A stretch of 10,596 nucleotides of DNA from an uncultured Rivibacter sp. (GTDB lineage: Bacteria > Pseudomonadota > Gammaproteobacteria > Burkholderiales > Burkholderiaceae): NCBI GenBank assembly GCA_946481025.1, contig CAMLNA010000141.1:1-10596 (forward strand), in the 5' to 3' direction. Under the pieces are notes generated by a model that worked only from the letters and a program-made list of their open reading frames with translations, was not told the DNA's origin and did no database searches. Shown piece after piece: positions 8,821 through 10,596 of the stretch. The stretch's first letter is position 1. The number at the start of each line of letters is the position of its first letter. The position numbers were made by a program, and so were the translations under genes.

Positions 8821-10596
8821 TTATGCGTAGAGCGGGTTGATCTTCTCGGTATTGATGCCGTACTTCTTGATGGCTTCAGCGACCTTGGCCACCGGCACCG
8901 TGCCCTCGTCGGCCAGGGCCTTGAGCGCGGCGACCACGATGTAGTGGCGGTTCACCTCGAAATGCTCGCGCAGCTTGGAGCGGAAGTCGCTGCGGCCGAA
9001 CCCGTCGGTGCCCAGCACCTTGTAGGCGCGGCCCTTCGGCACGAAGGCGCGGATCTGCTCCGCATAGTTCTTCATGTAGTCGGTCGAGGCGATCACCGGG
9101 CCGGCATGGCCGCCCAGCTGCTGCGCCACGAACGGCACGCGCGGGGTCTCGGTCGGGTGCAGCAGGTTCCAGCGCTCGGCATCCTGGCCGTCGCGGGCGA
9201 GCTCGTTGAAGCTGGGGCAGCTCCACACGTTGGCCGACACGCCCCAGTCCTTCTCGAGAAGTTCCTTGGCGAACATCGACTCGCGCAGGATGGTGCCGCT
9301 GCCCAGCAGGTTCACCCGCGGCGTGTTCTTCTGCTGCTGAGTGCCTTCCTGCAGCAGGTACATGCCCTTGATGATCTGCTCTTCGGTGCCGGGCTTGAGG
9401 CCGGGGTGCGGGTAGTTCTCGTTCAGCAGGGTCAGGTAGTAGTAGACGTTCTCCTGCTTCTCGACCATGCGCTTGAGGCCGTCGTGCATGATCACCGCGA
9501 CCTCGTGCGCGAACGTCGGGTCGTAGCTGATGCAGTTGGGAATGGTGCCCGCCAGGATGTGGCTGTGGCCGTCTTCGTGCTGCAGGCCTTCGCCGTTGAG
9601 CGTGGTGCGCCCGGAGGTGCCGCCCAGCAGGAAGCCGCGTGCCTGCATGTCGCCGGCCGCCCAGCAGAGGTCGCCCACGCGCTGCAGGCCGAACATCGAG
9701 TAGTAGATATAGAACGGGATCATGATGCGGTTGTTCGTCGAGTACGACGTCGCCGCGGCGATCCACGAGCTCATGCCGCCCGCCTCGTTGATGCCTTCCT
9801 GCAGGATCTGGCCGGCCTTGTCCTCCCGGTAGTACATGACCTGGTCCTTGTCGACCGGCGTGTACTTCTGGCCCTCTGGGTTGTAGATGCCGATCTGGCG
9901 GAACAGGCCCTCCATGCCGAAGGTGCGCGCCTCGTCCACCAGGATGGGCACCGCGCGCGGGCCCAGTTCCTTGTCGCGCAGCAGCGCGGTCAGGAACCGC
10001 ACGTAGGCCTGCGTGGTGGAGATCTCGCGGCCCTCTGCCGTGGGCTCCAGCACCGCCTGGAAGGTCGAGAGGTCGGGCACCTTCAGCTGCTCGTCGGCCT
10101 TGGCACGACGGTGCGGCAGGTAGCCGCCCAGCGCCTTGCGGCGCTCGTGCAGGTACTTCATCTCCGGCGTGTCGTCGGCCGGCTTGTAGAACGGGATGCC
10201 CTTGTCGATCTGCTCGTCGCTCACCGGGATGTTGAAGCGATCGCGCATGCCCTTGATGTCGTCGTTCGTGAGCTTCTTGGTCTGGTGCGCGGTGTTCTTG
10301 CCCTCGCCGCTCTTGCCCATGCCGAAGCCCTTGACGGTCTTCACCAGCAGCACGGTGGGCTGGCCCTTGTGGTTGACCGCGCGGTGGTAGGCGGCGTAGA
10401 CCTTCTGCGGGTCGTGGCCGCCGCGCTGCAGGCGCCAGATGTCGTCATCGCTCATCTTCGAGACGAGCTCGAGGGTCTTGGGATGGCGGCCGAAGAAGTT
10501 CTTGCGGATGAAGGCGCCGTCGTTGGCACGGAAGGCCTGGTAGTCGCCGTCCACCGTGTCCATCATGATCTTGCGCAGCAGGCCGTCCTTGTCGCG
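8821..10596 (-). CDS. aceE: Pyruvate dehydrogenase E1, homodimeric type (partial, N-terminal part outside window)
   Basis: The frame is open to the window edge, giving 591 C-terminal residues of a protein normally near 890. The first Met in view is internal. It is the thiamine-diphosphate enzyme that decarboxylates pyruvate and acetylates the lipoyl arm of E2. The sequence follows E. coli AceE closely: DKDGLL, TVDGDYQ, RGGHDP and GEGKNTAHQTKK (visible His104, equivalent to the active-site loop His407), then DEARTFGMEGLFRQIGIY (visible Glu222, equivalent to catalytic Glu522), followed by ILQEGINEAG, AAATSYSTNN, PFYIYYSMFG, GTSGRTTLNGEGLQHEDGHSH and LGTDGFGRSD. It is the homodimeric E1p type, not the alpha2-beta2 type. 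It precedes aceF by 18 bases. Its promoter and any regulator lie outside the window. No frameshift or missing key residue is seen. Confidence 0.97.
   Translation of the reverse strand, partial: RDKDGLLRKIMMDTVDGDYQAFRANDGAFIRKNFFGRHPKTLELVSKMSDDDIWRLQRGGHDPQKVYAAYHRAVNHKGQPTVLLVKTVKGFGMGKSGEGKNTAHQTKKLTNDDIKGMRDRFNIPVSDEQIDKGIPFYKPADDTPEMKYLHERRKALGGYLPHRRAKADEQLKVPDLSTFQAVLEPTAEGREISTTQAYVRFLTALLRDKELGPRAVPILVDEARTFGMEGLFRQIGIYNPEGQKYTPVDKDQVMYYREDKAGQILQEGINEAGGMSSWIAAATSYSTNNRIMIPFYIYYSMFGLQRVGDLCWAAGDMQARGFLLGGTSGRTTLNGEGLQHEDGHSHILAGTIPNCISYDPTFAHEVAVIMHDGLKRMVEKQENVYYYLTLLNENYPHPGLKPGTEEQIIKGMYLLQEGTQQQKNTPRVNLLGSGTILRESMFAKELLEKDWGVSANVWSCPSFNELARDGQDAERWNLLHPTETPRVPFVAQQLGGHAGPVIASTDYMKNYAEQIRAFVPKGRAYKVLGTDGFGRSDFRSKLREHFEVNRHYIVVAALKALADEGTVPVAKVAEAIKKYGINTEKINPLYA

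Overview
The window is GC-rich and densely coding. Its gene content and sequence style point to a betaproteobacterium, most likely Burkholderiales of the Rubrivivax/Leptothrix/Comamonadaceae kind. The main clues are an aceE-aceF-lpdA pyruvate dehydrogenase operon whose E3 carries its own N-terminal lipoyl domain (known from Ralstonia and Neisseria), and an H+-pyrophosphatase tail. The genus is not determined.

Layout. (1) Positions 1-450, plus strand: the last 149 residues of a gene that starts outside the window. It consists of the final transmembrane helix of a membrane-bound H+-pyrophosphatase (HppA) joined in frame to an OmpA-like peptidoglycan-binding domain. A strong intrinsic terminator follows at 472-505. 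(2) Positions 534-5192, minus strand: a compact four-gene signalling operon. In transcription order it holds a soluble triple-PAS histidine kinase, a DivK-like single-domain response regulator, a hybrid REC-PAS-PAS histidine kinase, and an Rcp1-like single-domain response regulator. All three junctions are 4-base stop/start overlaps (ATGA, GTGA, ATGA). None of the four proteins has a transmembrane segment or a recognisable DNA-binding or enzymatic output domain. (3) Positions 5193-5354: a 162-base gap with a terminator for the upstream operon (5299-5332) and a possible promoter for the signalling operon (5238-5266). (4) Positions 5355-10596, minus strand: lpdA, aceF and the C-terminal two thirds of aceE. 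aceE runs off the right edge.

How it works together. aceE, aceF and lpdA encode E1, E2 and E3 of pyruvate dehydrogenase, which converts pyruvate to acetyl-CoA, CO2 and NADH. The three lipoyl modules (two in E2, one in E3) are close copies of one another. The signalling operon looks like a cytosolic phosphorelay: the first kinase may phosphorylate the free DivK-like regulator and/or the REC domain of the second kinase, and the second kinase may phosphorylate the Rcp1-like regulator. Its signal and its output cannot be read from this window. The pyrophosphatase converges on this operon from the other side.

Most of the window is ordinary housekeeping DNA. The items most worth a second look are the pyrophosphatase-OmpA fusion and the output-less, translationally coupled two-kinase/two-regulator operon.
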